A stretch of DNA of 64,000 bases from Haloarcula ordinaria. GTDB taxonomy: Archaea > Halobacteriota > Halobacteria > Halobacteriales > Haloarculaceae. Position 1 is the stretch's first letter, and every line of letters starts with the position of its first letter. The translations under genes and the position numbers were made by a program. Shown piece after piece: positions 42,738-51,771 of the stretch. The DNA is taken from NCBI RefSeq assembly GCF_029338275.1, contig NZ_CP119789.1, positions 2,170,001-2,234,000 on the forward strand, read 5' to 3'. A model generated the notes under the pieces. The model was not told the origin of the DNA, ran no database searches, and saw nothing but the letters and a program-made list of their open reading frames with translations.

Positions 42738-43886
42738 TCAGGAGACTGCGGCGAGAATCTCGCGGTACCGGTCGCAGGCCGCCTCGAAACTGTACTCCGT
42801 TTCTATCAGTTCACGCCCGTTCGCACTCAGTTCCGACAGGTCGTCCCGAGCAAGTATCCCTTCGATGCCGACTCGCAGCGCCGCCGGATCACGGCGATCG
42901 ATGAGGAACCCGGTCTCCTCGTCGCGAACCACGTCCGGGACGCCAGAGACTGGCGACGCGTAGACCGGGGTCCCGCAGGCCAGTGCTTCCAGAATCGTCG
43001 TCGGGAGGCCCTCCGTCGGTTGTGACGGTAACACGAGGAGCGCCAATCGGTTCAACTCCGCTGGCACCTCGTCGTGGTGGACCCATCCCGCCATCTCGAC
43101 CGTGCCCGATTCGATTTCGGCGGCGAGTTCTGATTCGAGCCAACCGCGAAGGTCGCCATCGCCGATGAACCGGAACGTCACATCGTCCGGGAGGGTACGG
43201 GCCACCTCTGCCAGCTCCCGAATCCCCTTCTCCTCGTCGAGTCGCCCGAGAAAGCCAACGACTCGCCCGCGTTCGTCGTAGGGCGTGTGTACATCGAACT
43301 CGTCGGTCCGGACGTACCGTGCGCCCTGCGGATAGACGTCGGGGGCTTCGGGCTGCAGGTCGAGCTGTCGGGCCATCGCTGGTGTGTAGGTCACGACGCC
43401 ATCCGCTGCCGCGAATCCGACCCGCTCGAGAGCGCGGACCAGTCCCGCGAGGCCTCGTGCGACGGGAATCGGCAGCCGCTGTTCCCAGTTGAGCTGGAGT
43501 GTCAAGGGGACGTCCCCGCGCGGTTCGACCAGCACGGTCTTGCCAAGCAAGCGAGCGGCGAGTATCGGGAGGACGTACGACGTCGCGCCGTAGAACAACA
43601 CGACCTCCTCGTCGCGTTCGGCGATGACGCGACACATCCGGAGCTGGTTCAGCAGGAACCTGACGGCGGCGACCACAACGGATTCACCGGCCCCCTTCTG
43701 GGTCAGTTCTATCAGTTCGTGTCGCTCGCGAATCTCGGAGTCCGCAGGGAGGTCGGCCGTTACGAGCGAGACAGCGGTGATCGCTGAAAGGATGTCGAGG
43801 AGACTGCGGGTCGCGTTCTCGCCCGCGGGCGCGAGCGGATGTGTGACGACACAGACATCGGGGAGGGCAGGTCCAGTCATCGTCAT
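42738..43886 (-). CDS. Family 4 glycosyltransferase
   Basis: 382 aa starting at 43886 (MTMTGPALPDVCVVTHPLAP), in a 4-base ATGA overlap with the upstream GT2 gene. The longer open frame upstream is a shadow of that GT2 gene. GT-B fold: VEPRGD-like middle, GFLGRLDEEKGIRELAEV, FRFIGDGDLRGWLE and VLPSQPTEGLPTTILEALACGTPVYAS are typical GT4 donor-site motifs. It adds a sugar to the lipid-linked glycan. Second gene of the GT2-GT4 pair beside aglB. Confidence 0.9.
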   Translation of the reverse strand: MTMTGPALPDVCVVTHPLAPAGENATRSLLDILSAITAVSLVTADLPADSEIRERHELIELTQKGAGESVVVAAVRFLLNQLRMCRVIAERDEEVVLFYGATSYVLPILAARLLGKTVLVEPRGDVPLTLQLNWEQRLPIPVARGLAGLVRALERVGFAAADGVVTYTPAMARQLDLQPEAPDVYPQGARYVRTDEFDVHTPYDERGRVVGFLGRLDEEKGIRELAEVARTLPDDVTFRFIGDGDLRGWLESELAAEIESGTVEMAGWVHHDEVPAELNRLALLVLPSQPTEGLPTTILEALACGTPVYASPVSGVPDVVRDEETGFLIDRRDPAALRVGIEGILARDDLSELSANGRELIETEYSFEAACDRYREILAAVS

Positions 43887-44818
43887 CCCCAGACGTACAT
43901 CCCGTAGAGGTAGCCGACGCCGACGGCACCAGTCAGTACGAACAGGAAGACGAGCTGGAGCAGCGCCGCGACGGACGGCGAGCGCACGAGACCGCCGAGA
44001 CGGTCCGGGACAAAGGAGAACAGCAGGTCGCCGAGAAAGGCAGACTCCTCGCCGGTCGACTCGGGGACGAACACCTCCATCCCGCGTTTCGAGTACCCCT
44101 GCCAGAACGCGCGGTCGACGAGCCATCCCGGGTCGGTCCGGTAGTCGAATATCTTGTGTGCGACCAGCGCGTCCGGCGTGTAGTAGACGCCCGCGTCGTA
44201 CTCGCTGCGAAGCCTCGCACAGAGTTCGGTCTCGCCGCCCTGGAGGTTCTTCTCGCCTTTGCGACCGCCGATGTCGTCGTCGAACCCGCCCAGGTCGAGG
44301 AACACCTCGCGGTCGAAGGAGATGTTCGAGCCGAAGGTGTTGCGGACTTCGCCCGGTTCCTCGGGGTTCCCGTCCGGGCCGAACCCGCGATGGGTGACGC
44401 CGACGAGCCAGTAGAACTCCTCGGGGAGGAAAGACGGCTTGCCGGCGACCCATGCCGGGGTCATGCGCCCACCGACGGCGACGGTGTCATCGCGGTCGTA
44501 CGCGCGGACGAGTTCTGTCACCCACTGTTCGTCGGTGATGGCGTCGTCGTCGATGAACGCGACGACGTCGCCGGTCGCGACGCTCGCACCGTTGTTCCGG
44601 CTCTCGAGCAACCCGATGTTCTCGTCGTTGCAGTGGGTCAGGACGTTCTCCCGGTCGCCGAAGTCCGTCTCGTATCGTTCGTAGACGGCTTCGTCCCCGT
44701 CCGAGACGAGTATCAGTTCGACGTCGTCGTACGTCTGGTCCAGAACGCTCTCGGCCGCCGCACGACAGTCGTCGTAGCGGTCCAAGGTATGCGTACAGAG
44801 GACGACCGAGACTCGCAT
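43883..44818 (-). CDS. GT2 glycosyltransferase (AglE/AglG/AglI-like)
   Basis: 311 aa. RVSVVLCTHTLDRYDDCRAAAESVLDQTYDDVEL, LLESRNNGASVATGDVVAFIDDDA and the C-terminal hydrophobic segment (about 270-305, two helices) match the AglE/AglG/AglI group of Haloferax N-glycan glycosyltransferases. Membrane-associated, cytoplasmic active site. Overlaps the GT4 gene by 4 bases and is divergent from aglB, which supports a role in the N-glycan. Which sugar it adds is not deducible. Confidence 0.87.
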   Translation of the reverse strand: MRVSVVLCTHTLDRYDDCRAAAESVLDQTYDDVELILVSDGDEAVYERYETDFGDRENVLTHCNDENIGLLESRNNGASVATGDVVAFIDDDAITDEQWVTELVRAYDRDDTVAVGGRMTPAWVAGKPSFLPEEFYWLVGVTHRGFGPDGNPEEPGEVRNTFGSNISFDREVFLDLGGFDDDIGGRKGEKNLQGGETELCARLRSEYDAGVYYTPDALVAHKIFDYRTDPGWLVDRAFWQGYSKRGMEVFVPESTGEESAFLGDLLFSFVPDRLGGLVRSPSVAALLQLVFLFVLTGAVGVGYLYGMYVWG

Positions 44819-44930
44819 GTCTGGGCATGGACCACGGGTGCTGTTAGTCGTTTCTATCCGTCATGTAAGGGCTATCTATCCGAGTGTCGTCAACGCGAAG
44901 GTACTGCAAATCCGGTCCATCCGACCAGAG

Positions 44931-44945
44931 GTCAAAAGGCTTATG
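44931..44945 (+). promoter_or_regulatory. Promoter of aglB
   Basis: GTCAAAAGGCTTATG has a BRE-like CAAAAG followed by CTTATG, 26-31 bases before ATG 44971; leaderless spacing. Confidence 0.45.
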
Positions 44946-44970
44946 CGCGCCTTGCCAGTTTCTCCGTCCA

Positions 44971-47900
44971 ATGAGTCAATCGTCGGGCTATTTTGACGAC
45001 AACCCGGAACTCGACGCTGCCCTGGACTGGGCCGAGCGGTGGTACCACGTCCCGATACTGGTGGTCTTGATCGGGTTCATGCTCTGGAACCGCGTACAGA
45101 ACTGGCGCAGTTTCGTCGTCGACGGCGAAGTGTTCTTCAGCGGGAACGACCCGTACTACCACTTCCGCTCGACGATGTACGTCGTCAGAAACTGGCCGGC
45201 GACGATGCCCTTCGACCCCTGGACCCGGTTCCCCATCGGGACACGTTCGGGCCAGTTCGGGACACTGATGGACCAGGTCGTCGGGACAGTAGCGCTGGTT
45301 CTCGGCCTTGGCTCGCCGACCGAGAACACTGTCGCGATGACGGCGCTGTTCGCCCCCGCGGTGATGGGCGCGCTCGCAGCCATCCCGACATACTACGTCG
45401 GCAAGCGACTGGGTGGTCGCCTCGGCGGCCTCACCGCCGTCATCGTCCTCGCACTCTCTGCGGGGACCTTCATGCAGCGGAGTCTCGTCGGCGTCTACGA
45501 CCACCAGGTCGCCGAGGGCCTCCTCCAGGTGACTGCGGTCCTCGGCGTGATGGTCGCACTGAGCGTGGCCGAACGCGACCGGCCGATATACGAGCAGTTC
45601 CTCGAACGCGACGTCGACGCGCTTCGAGACACGGTGGGCTGGTCCATCCTGGCCGGCTTCGGCGTCTCGCTGTACCTGTGGACCTGGCCGCCCGGCGTCC
45701 TCCTCATCGGTATCCTCGGCGCCTTCTTCCTCCTCCGACTCGTCTTCGAGTTCTGGCACGGTCAGAGTCCGGACCACACGGCCATCGCCGGCGTAGTGAT
45801 GATGGGCACCGTCGGCGTCCTCGCGCTTGGGTCGCTCCAGACGTTCGCACTCACGGCGACGGACCACTCTATCCTCCAGCCATTCCTCGCCTTCACCATC
45901 GCGTTCGGCTGCGCGTTCATGGCGTGGCTCGCCAGGTACATCGAGGCCGAATCACTCGACCGGAACCTGTATCCGGTGACGGTCTTCGGCATCATCGCCG
46001 TTGGGGCGGTACTCATGGCGATTATCCTTCCGGACGTCTTCAGCTACTTCGTCAATCAGATACTCCGGGTCATCGGGTTCACGGCGAGTCCATCCGCGAC
46101 GCAGACGTCGGTCGCTGAAGCCAACCCGCTCGGGAACCCCTCCAGACTGTACAACGAGTACGGCCTGGCGCTCCTGCTCGCTATCATCGGTGCGCTGTAC
46201 ATTATCTACCAGCAGCTGTTCGATCGGCGCCAGTCGGCTGAGGAGTTCTTCGTGGTCGTCTGGACGGCGTTCATCTTCGCGGCGACGCTCACGCAGATAC
46301 GATTCGGCATCTACGTCGTCTTCCCCATCGCGACGCTCACGGGTCTCGTCGTCGGAAAGGCCGTAGACTGGATTGACCTCTCGCCGGACGATGGCGTCGA
46401 CACGTACCAGGTGCTGGCTGTCATTACAGTCGTGTTCGTCGTCGTCGGGCCGCTGCTGTTCGTCGCACCGACGGCGCTGCAGTTGGGCCAATCCGCTGAC
46501 CCCGGCCAGGCGGTTCAGGGCTGGGACGAGAACCTCGATTGGATGCAGGGGAACACCCCAGAGGAAGGTGCATACGGCACCGGCGGAAACCAGTCGCTCG
46601 AGTACTACGGAACCTACCAGATTCGGGACGACTTCGACTACAGTGAGGGCGAGTACGGCGTCATCTCCTGGTGGGACTACGGGCACTGGATCACGACACA
46701 GGCCGAACGGATACCGAACGCGAACCCGTTCCAGCAGGGCTCCGACCTCGCGGCGAACTTCCTGTTAGCGCCGACCGAGGTGAAAGCGAATTCGGTGCTC
46801 GACAGTGCCGACGAGGACGACGCGCACACCCGGTACGTCGCCGTCGACTGGAAGATGACGCAAGTCTACGGAGGTAGTCAAGGGAAGTTCTTCGCGCCGC
46901 CACGGTTCGAAGACCAGTACAACACAACTTCGTCGGATTACTACCGCCCAGTTCGGGTCCAGCGAAACGGCGAATCGACCAACCAGTTCTTCTACTACCG
47001 CACACAGGCGTACTACGACACGACTGTCGTACGACTCTACGAGTTCCACGGCAGCGCTATCGAAGCACAGCCAATAGTTTTCGACTGGGAACGCGAGCCT
47101 GGCGAAGGGCGCGTTACTCCGTCCGATGGCCAGACACTCAAACAGTTCCCGAACATGTCTGCGGCCCGTTCCTATGTCCGTGATGACGGCACAGCACAGG
47201 TGGGCGGCTTCGGGTCGAACCCGAGCGATCGGGTCCCGGCGATGGAGCACTATCGATACGTTGGCTCCAGCGAGATGAGCGCCTACGAATCCTTCAGTCA
47301 CAACGTAGCGATGTATCAAGAAGCAGTGGGTGTCTTGTCAGACACCGATAAGGAGTCGTGTGGGTATAATCCCCGAGCTGTGACAAATCAGGTGTTTCGG
47401 TGTCTGGTGAATGCGTACGCTACTCAGATGCACGTCAACAACCCGGCGTGGACCAAGACGTTCGAGCGCGTCCCGGGTGCGACGATTGAAGGAACCGGCC
47501 CAGCCAACTCGAATGTCACTGCGGCCGTCCGGATGCGCAACGAGCAGACCAACGAGACGTTCGTCTACCGCCAGCAGACCCAGACCGACGCCAGTGGGGA
47601 CTTCGAGATGACCGTCCCGTACTCGACGACCGGGTACGACGAGTGGGGCACCGACGCGGGCTACACGAACGTCAGCGTCCGCGCGGAGACGAGCTATCAG
47701 TTGACTGCGACCGGCGAGCAGGCGGGCACGCTCCTACCGTTCGCGGCGACGACCAACGTCACCGAGGGACAGGTCATCGGCGAGAACGAGTCGGCGGCCA
47801 CTGTCACGCTGGAACCGGCCTTCGAGATTCAAACGAACGACACCGCGGAGAGCGAGAACGGATCGACCGACGACGCCACGGCTGGAGACGGTGACGGGAC

Positions 47901-47994
47901 CACGACGAACGAGACCAGCGGAACCGACTCCTCGACGAACACGTCCGGGTCACTCTCGCCGGTCGCGAGCGAGTCCGTCGCGGTCACACCCTGA
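44971..47994 (+). CDS. aglB: Archaeal oligosaccharyltransferase AglB (STT3)
   Basis: 1007 aa from ATG 44971. Thirteen or so transmembrane helices occupy residues 1-520. The first external loop GNDPYYHFRSTMYV has the DxD-like catalytic Asp60, and the soluble domain carries the signature SWWDYGHW (WWDYG 567-571). It transfers the lipid-linked glycan to Asn in N-x-S/T of exported proteins at the outer membrane face. The C-terminus is a Thr/Ser/Glu-rich acidic tail from about residue 950. Codon use is locally more AT-rich around 47280-47420. Central gene of the N-glycosylation locus. Confidence 0.96.
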   Translation: MSQSSGYFDDNPELDAALDWAERWYHVPILVVLIGFMLWNRVQNWRSFVVDGEVFFSGNDPYYHFRSTMYVVRNWPATMPFDPWTRFPIGTRSGQFGTLMDQVVGTVALVLGLGSPTENTVAMTALFAPAVMGALAAIPTYYVGKRLGGRLGGLTAVIVLALSAGTFMQRSLVGVYDHQVAEGLLQVTAVLGVMVALSVAERDRPIYEQFLERDVDALRDTVGWSILAGFGVSLYLWTWPPGVLLIGILGAFFLLRLVFEFWHGQSPDHTAIAGVVMMGTVGVLALGSLQTFALTATDHSILQPFLAFTIAFGCAFMAWLARYIEAESLDRNLYPVTVFGIIAVGAVLMAIILPDVFSYFVNQILRVIGFTASPSATQTSVAEANPLGNPSRLYNEYGLALLLAIIGALYIIYQQLFDRRQSAEEFFVVVWTAFIFAATLTQIRFGIYVVFPIATLTGLVVGKAVDWIDLSPDDGVDTYQVLAVITVVFVVVGPLLFVAPTALQLGQSADPGQAVQGWDENLDWMQGNTPEEGAYGTGGNQSLEYYGTYQIRDDFDYSEGEYGVISWWDYGHWITTQAERIPNANPFQQGSDLAANFLLAPTEVKANSVLDSADEDDAHTRYVAVDWKMTQVYGGSQGKFFAPPRFEDQYNTTSSDYYRPVRVQRNGESTNQFFYYRTQAYYDTTVVRLYEFHGSAIEAQPIVFDWEREPGEGRVTPSDGQTLKQFPNMSAARSYVRDDGTAQVGGFGSNPSDRVPAMEHYRYVGSSEMSAYESFSHNVAMYQEAVGVLSDTDKESCGYNPRAVTNQVFRCLVNAYATQMHVNNPAWTKTFERVPGATIEGTGPANSNVTAAVRMRNEQTNETFVYRQQTQTDASGDFEMTVPYSTTGYDEWGTDAGYTNVSVRAETSYQLTATGEQAGTLLPFAATTNVTEGQVIGENESAATVTLEPAFEIQTNDTAESENGSTDDATAGDGDGTTTNETSGTDSSTNTSGSLSPVASESVAVTP

Positions 47995-48155
47995 ACGACG
48001 TCGAGGGTTCTGCTAGTTCTGGATGTTGACGTCTTCTTGTTCGTCGTCTCGGGTAGCCCCGGTCGCTCGGGGTCGAACTCTCTAGCAGGGTGGAACAGGT
48101 AACAGAGAAGATGAGGTGGTCTGAGTACCGTGAGCGCACCGATTCTCCCGAGTAC

Positions 48156-48332
48156 TCACGCGAGCGGATTGTAGGTACCGCTGATGTCCCACTCGTGGAG
48201 ACAGTAGGGACTGCCGAACTCCTTCTCGCCCTCCGCGCTGGCGATAATCCAGCTGCTCTTGCCCTCGTCCCACACGTCATGCCGCCCACACCGTTCACAG
48301 ACGCGCTCTCGCGGGGGTACGATTTCTGCCAT
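48156..48332 (-). CDS. HEWD-family zinc-finger micro-protein
   Basis: 58 aa. Two CxxC-like halves: RVCERCGRHDVW near the start and PYCLHEWDISGTYN at the end, giving Cys12, Cys15 and Cys44 with a His for zinc. The HEWD motif names this haloarchaeal family of small zinc-binding proteins (Haloferax HVO_0758 is one). Likely cytoplasmic and regulatory or protein-binding. Codons are GAC/GAG-rich and the frame is uninterrupted from ATG 48332 to TGA 48156. Adjacent to aglB on the opposite strand. Confidence 0.82.
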   Translation of the reverse strand: MAEIVPPRERVCERCGRHDVWDEGKSSWIIASAEGEKEFGSPYCLHEWDISGTYNPLA

Positions 48333-48389
48333 ATCCGGTCGAAGTACGTGAGCCCCTATCAGCGTGCCGGTCGATTCCGGTGGCCCGGC

Positions 48390-48845
48390 TCAGAAGTCCG
48401 GGAGGTCGTCGGCGTCGACTTCCTCGGCCTCCCAGTCGATGTAGTCGTCGGCCAGCACGTCACAGACCACCTGGCCGAATTCGGTCAGACCGGCGTTGAT
48501 TCCCGAGACGGTCTCCCAGGACTGAATCGCCGGGTGGATGTTCCGCTCTCGCCAGTCCTCGGGCAAGCCGGGTGCGTGGTAACCGACGCGGCCGGCGAAG
48601 GAGTCCCAGAAGAAGTCGAACTCCCGGACCAGGCCGAGGTCCGTGACGATATCCCACGCTCGCTCTTCGAGGCCCGTCTGGGCCGTCCATTCCTCGAACG
48701 CGTCGGCCCACGCGCCGTCTTCGAGCGCTACTTGCAACTCCGCTCGTCTGTACTCGTCGCCCTGAACGTCCGCGTCCTCGTACTCGTCGGCCGACTTTCC
48801 GGTCTCGAGCTCCGGTACGTCGGGCGTCGCTACGTCGAGTCCCAT
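48390..48845 (-). CDS. Conserved acidic protein of unknown function
   Basis: 151 aa from ATG 48845 (MGLDVATPDVPELETG). Very acidic; aromatic-rich middle (FEEWTAQTGLEERAWDIVTDLGL, FFWDSFAGRVGYHAPG) and a Trp/Asp C-terminus. No helices for the membrane, no known motif. Located between the HEWD gene and a PadR regulator on the same strand. Length and composition fit a genuine haloarchaeal gene. Confidence 0.6.
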   Translation of the reverse strand: MGLDVATPDVPELETGKSADEYEDADVQGDEYRRAELQVALEDGAWADAFEEWTAQTGLEERAWDIVTDLGLVREFDFFWDSFAGRVGYHAPGLPEDWRERNIHPAIQSWETVSGINAGLTEFGQVVCDVLADDYIDWEAEEVDADDLPDF

Positions 48846-48964
48846 AGCGGCATTAGGAAAGTGACCGGCATAAAGTCGGGCAGTCTGGCGAAGCGAGCGG
48901 AACGCGTGAGGAAAACCGGGGGTGTGAGAAGGACCGCCCGCGTTGCGCGTGGCTCGACGACCGC

Positions 48965-49240
48965 TTACGCCGAGACGTACTGCGCTTCCCAGTCCTGCCG
49001 GGCGTCGAGCTCGCGGACCCCACGCTGGGTCAGTGTGTAGAAGTTCGTCCGTCTGTCCAGCTGTCCCTTCTCGACGAGCCCTTTCTCGACCAGTGTATCG
49101 AGGTTCGGGTAGAGACGGCCGTGGTTGACGCCACCCTCGTAGTACTGTTCGAGTTCCTCTTTGATTGCCAGACCGTGGGGTTCGTCCAGTCCCGCGATGA
49201 CGTACAACAAGTCCCGTTGGAAACCAGTCAAGTCGTGCAT
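48965..49240 (-). CDS. PadR-family winged-helix regulator
   Basis: 91 aa. TGFQRDLLYVIAGLDEPHGLAIKEELEQYYEGGVNHGRLYPNLDTLVEKGLVEKG is the PadR helix-turn-helix with the conserved NHGRLYP motif. A TATA-like GTGATATATG (about 49268-49277, minus) is 28-37 bases upstream, so it is probably leaderless. Its targets are unknown; the neighbouring acidic gene is a candidate. Confidence 0.87.
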   Translation of the reverse strand: MHDLTGFQRDLLYVIAGLDEPHGLAIKEELEQYYEGGVNHGRLYPNLDTLVEKGLVEKGQLDRRTNFYTLTQRGVRELDARQDWEAQYVSA

Positions 49241-49564
49241 AACCTATAGATAGTCCACCGTATCCAACATATATCACTCTTGTTAATCAGCGAGTGAGCA
49301 GGTAACCCAGAAGTAAGTTCGTAGCGGCCAGTAACGACAGTTCTCTGTGCCAGTAATCTGACCGTACTCCCCGATGTTCACCGTTGATTCGCACACCTCC
49401 TGTTCCACAACCACTATCGCCGGTGTCGCTGGCGGTGAGCTCGTTTGGGACTCTCATTTTCCGGGAGTAGCTGCCAGTGGAAGTTGTGAGTGCGATTCGG
49501 TTCTGGCGGCAGGATTGTGTCGACCGTACCCGACAACGGTAAAGGAGGTGACTGTGTAACGCGG
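49241..49564. other. 324-bp gap without a supported gene
   Basis: It holds the PadR promoter at its left end. Upstream of the TraB gene a GTG-rich stretch (about 49540-49560) is visible but no clear TATA box. Short open frames are Ser/Thr-rich without coding signs. Confidence 0.4.
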
Positions 49565-51100
49565 ATGATGACCGAACACGCGGAGTCGGCGGCGGGCGAC
49601 CTCCCGGAACCGTCGGGGCGAGGGTCCGTCCAGGTCGTCGGAACCGCCCACGTCTCGGAACACAGCGTCGAAGCGGTAGAGGAGGCACTCGAGTCCTCAC
49701 GGCCGGACATCGTCGCCGTCGAACTCGACGAGGGCCGGTACCGACAGATGCAGGGCGAGACGCCCGAAGACCTCGACGCGAGCGACCTGCTCAGGGGGAA
49801 CACGGTCTTTCAGTTTCTGGCGTACTGGATGCTCTCGTACATCCAGACCCGTCTGGGCGAGCAGTTCGACATCGAACCCGGCGCCGACATGCAGGCCGCG
49901 ATCGACACCGCAGAGCGGCTGGGAATCGGCGTCGCCCTCGTCGACCGTGACATCCAGACGACGGTCCAGCGGTTCTGGGCCCGGCTGACCGTTCGGGAGA
50001 AGATAACGCTCGTCGGGAGCCTGCTCGCGGAACTCGGTCCCCCGCTCACCGTCGGTCTGAGTGTCGGCGCGGTGGTAGGTATCTCCGCTGTCGTCGTCGC
50101 GTCGGCGCTCGGCGGTCCATTCATCGTCCCGTCGGCGGTCACCGGTGCGCTCGCCGGTAGCCTGGGTGGGTCTCTCGTTGGAATCCTCGATTCGGTGCTC
50201 GTCGGCGTCGTCGTCACCGTCGTTCTCGGCGTGACCATCGCAGCACTGCTGTCCCGACAGCGCGGTGGTGACGATATCGACGAGTTCGACCTCGAACAGT
50301 TGACCGAGACCGACGTCGTCACGGCGATGATGGAGGAGTTCCGCCGGTTCTCGCCGGGCGGCGCCGAGGCGCTCATCGACGAGCGCGACGCGTTCATCGC
50401 CCACCGACTGGTCGGCCTCCGCGAGGCGGGCTACGACGTGGTCGCCGTCGTCGGGGCGGGCCACCGGGAAGGTATCGAGCGGTACCTCGAGGACCCACAA
50501 AGCCTCCCACCGATGGAGTCGCTGGTCGGTAAGGAGACCGGCAGTCGGTTCTCCATCTACAAAATCGTGGGATGGGGCATCACGGTGGCGTTCGTCGCCT
50601 TCTTCGTCCTGCTCGCGATGGCCGGCGTCCGGAACACGTTCCTGCTCCAGGTGTTCGCTGCCTGGTTCCTCATCAACGGCATCGTCGCCGCGGGGCTGGC
50701 GCGTCTGGCCGGGGCCCACTGGAGCAGCTCGCTGGTCGGTGGCGGCGTCGCCTGGATGACGAGCGTCAACCCGCTGCTCGCACCGGGCTGGTTCGCGGGC
50801 TACGTCGAACTGCGCTACCTCTCGGTCAACGTCGGCGACATCGGGAAGCTCAACGAGATTCTGGCCGACGAGGAGTCCCCGATTCTGGACCTCGTACAGC
50901 GGATGCGGGCCGTCCCGCTGTTCAGGCTCATCCTCATCGTCGCGATGACCAACATCGGGAGCATGATCGCCAGTTTCCTCTTCCCCGTCGTGGCGCTGCC
51001 GTATCTCGCCTCACAGGACCGCGACGTCGGCTGGGTCGTCTCGAAGATGATCGAGGGCGCCCAGAACAGCGCCGACCTCATCTGGGGGCTGGTCGTGTGA
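49565..51100 (+). CDS. TraB-domain membrane protein
   Basis: 511 aa from ATG 49565 (MMTEHAESAA). VQVVGTAHVSEHSVEAVEEALE and DIVAVELDEGRYRQM form the start of the TraB/PrgY/GumN domain, VGAGHREGIERYL its second conserved block, and the last 180 residues contain several transmembrane helices. TraB-family proteins are putative proteases that inhibit or degrade peptides. Its stop overlaps the GTG of the M50 protease gene by 4 bases (GTGA at 51097), suggesting coupled synthesis and a shared job. Confidence 0.85.
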   Translation: MMTEHAESAAGDLPEPSGRGSVQVVGTAHVSEHSVEAVEEALESSRPDIVAVELDEGRYRQMQGETPEDLDASDLLRGNTVFQFLAYWMLSYIQTRLGEQFDIEPGADMQAAIDTAERLGIGVALVDRDIQTTVQRFWARLTVREKITLVGSLLAELGPPLTVGLSVGAVVGISAVVVASALGGPFIVPSAVTGALAGSLGGSLVGILDSVLVGVVVTVVLGVTIAALLSRQRGGDDIDEFDLEQLTETDVVTAMMEEFRRFSPGGAEALIDERDAFIAHRLVGLREAGYDVVAVVGAGHREGIERYLEDPQSLPPMESLVGKETGSRFSIYKIVGWGITVAFVAFFVLLAMAGVRNTFLLQVFAAWFLINGIVAAGLARLAGAHWSSSLVGGGVAWMTSVNPLLAPGWFAGYVELRYLSVNVGDIGKLNEILADEESPILDLVQRMRAVPLFRLILIVAMTNIGSMIASFLFPVVALPYLASQDRDVGWVVSKMIEGAQNSADLIWGLVV

Positions 51101-51729
51101 ACATCACCTTCAGCGACGCGGAGGTCAAGGACCTGTTCGTCGCGTGGCTCGCGCTGGGCGTCGCGTTCACGCTGTTCCTCGAACGCGACATCCGCATGGC
51201 GCTCTTAGGCGACATCGCCGGCCTGACCGTCGGTGGCGTCGTCTCGGTGCTGGCCGTGAGTCTGCTGACGGTCGGCGTGGGATTCTTGCTCCACGAACTT
51301 GCCCACAAGGTTGTCGCGGTCCGGTTCGGCCAGTTGGCGGCGTTCAAAGCCGACTACCGGATGCTCGGGTTCGCCATCATCGGCGGTCTGGCCGGCTTCC
51401 TCTTCGCCGCGCCGGGGGCCGTCGTCCACCGCGGGCGCATCACGGAACGCGAGGGCGGCCTCATCGCACTCGCGGGCCCGGTGACGAACCTCGCTCTCGC
51501 AGTGGTGTTTCTCGTCCCGTTCGTATTCGCCCTGCTCAGCGGCATCCGCGGGTTCCTCTGGGAAGTGGCACGGATGGGCGTCCAGATCAACCTCCTGTTG
51601 GCGGGCTTCAACATGATTCCGTTCGGCCCACTCGACGGGCGGAAGGTCCGCGAGTGGAGCACGCTCGTTTTCCTCGTGGTTGCCGTCCCCTCGATTCTCC
51701 TCGGCCTCGGTGCGCTGTTCGTCCTCTGA
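51097..51729 (+). CDS. Site-2-protease-like metallopeptidase (M50)
   Basis: 210 aa starting at GTG 51097, which overlaps the TraB stop. LLHELAHKVVAVRFGQLA is the HExxH zinc motif inside a membrane helix and FNMIPFGPLDGRKVREW provides the second conserved Asp (NPxPLDG type). Five or so helices. Cleaves membrane proteins within the bilayer. Coupling to TraB suggests the two act on the same substrate. Confidence 0.88.
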   Translation: MNITFSDAEVKDLFVAWLALGVAFTLFLERDIRMALLGDIAGLTVGGVVSVLAVSLLTVGVGFLLHELAHKVVAVRFGQLAAFKADYRMLGFAIIGGLAGFLFAAPGAVVHRGRITEREGGLIALAGPVTNLALAVVFLVPFVFALLSGIRGFLWEVARMGVQINLLLAGFNMIPFGPLDGRKVREWSTLVFLVVAVPSILLGLGALFVL

Positions 51730-51740
51730 CGGAACGATGC

Positions 51741-51748
51741 GTTTTTGC
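51741..51748 (+). promoter_or_regulatory. TATA-like box of purM
   Basis: GTTTTTGC is 24-31 bases before ATG 51772. Confidence 0.35.
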
Positions 51749-51771
51749 CCGCGCCACGTCCCCACTCGGGT

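Noticed and set aside
42738..44453. 571-aa version of the GT4 gene
   Set aside because: The first 189 residues are a frame shadow of the GT2 gene at 43883-44818; the ATGA overlap at 43883-43886 gives the true start.
48082..48273. 63-aa Arg/Ser-rich frame antisense to no gene, near aglB
   Set aside because: It is an out-of-frame reading of the HEWD zinc-finger gene at 48156-48332, which has the proper start and motifs.
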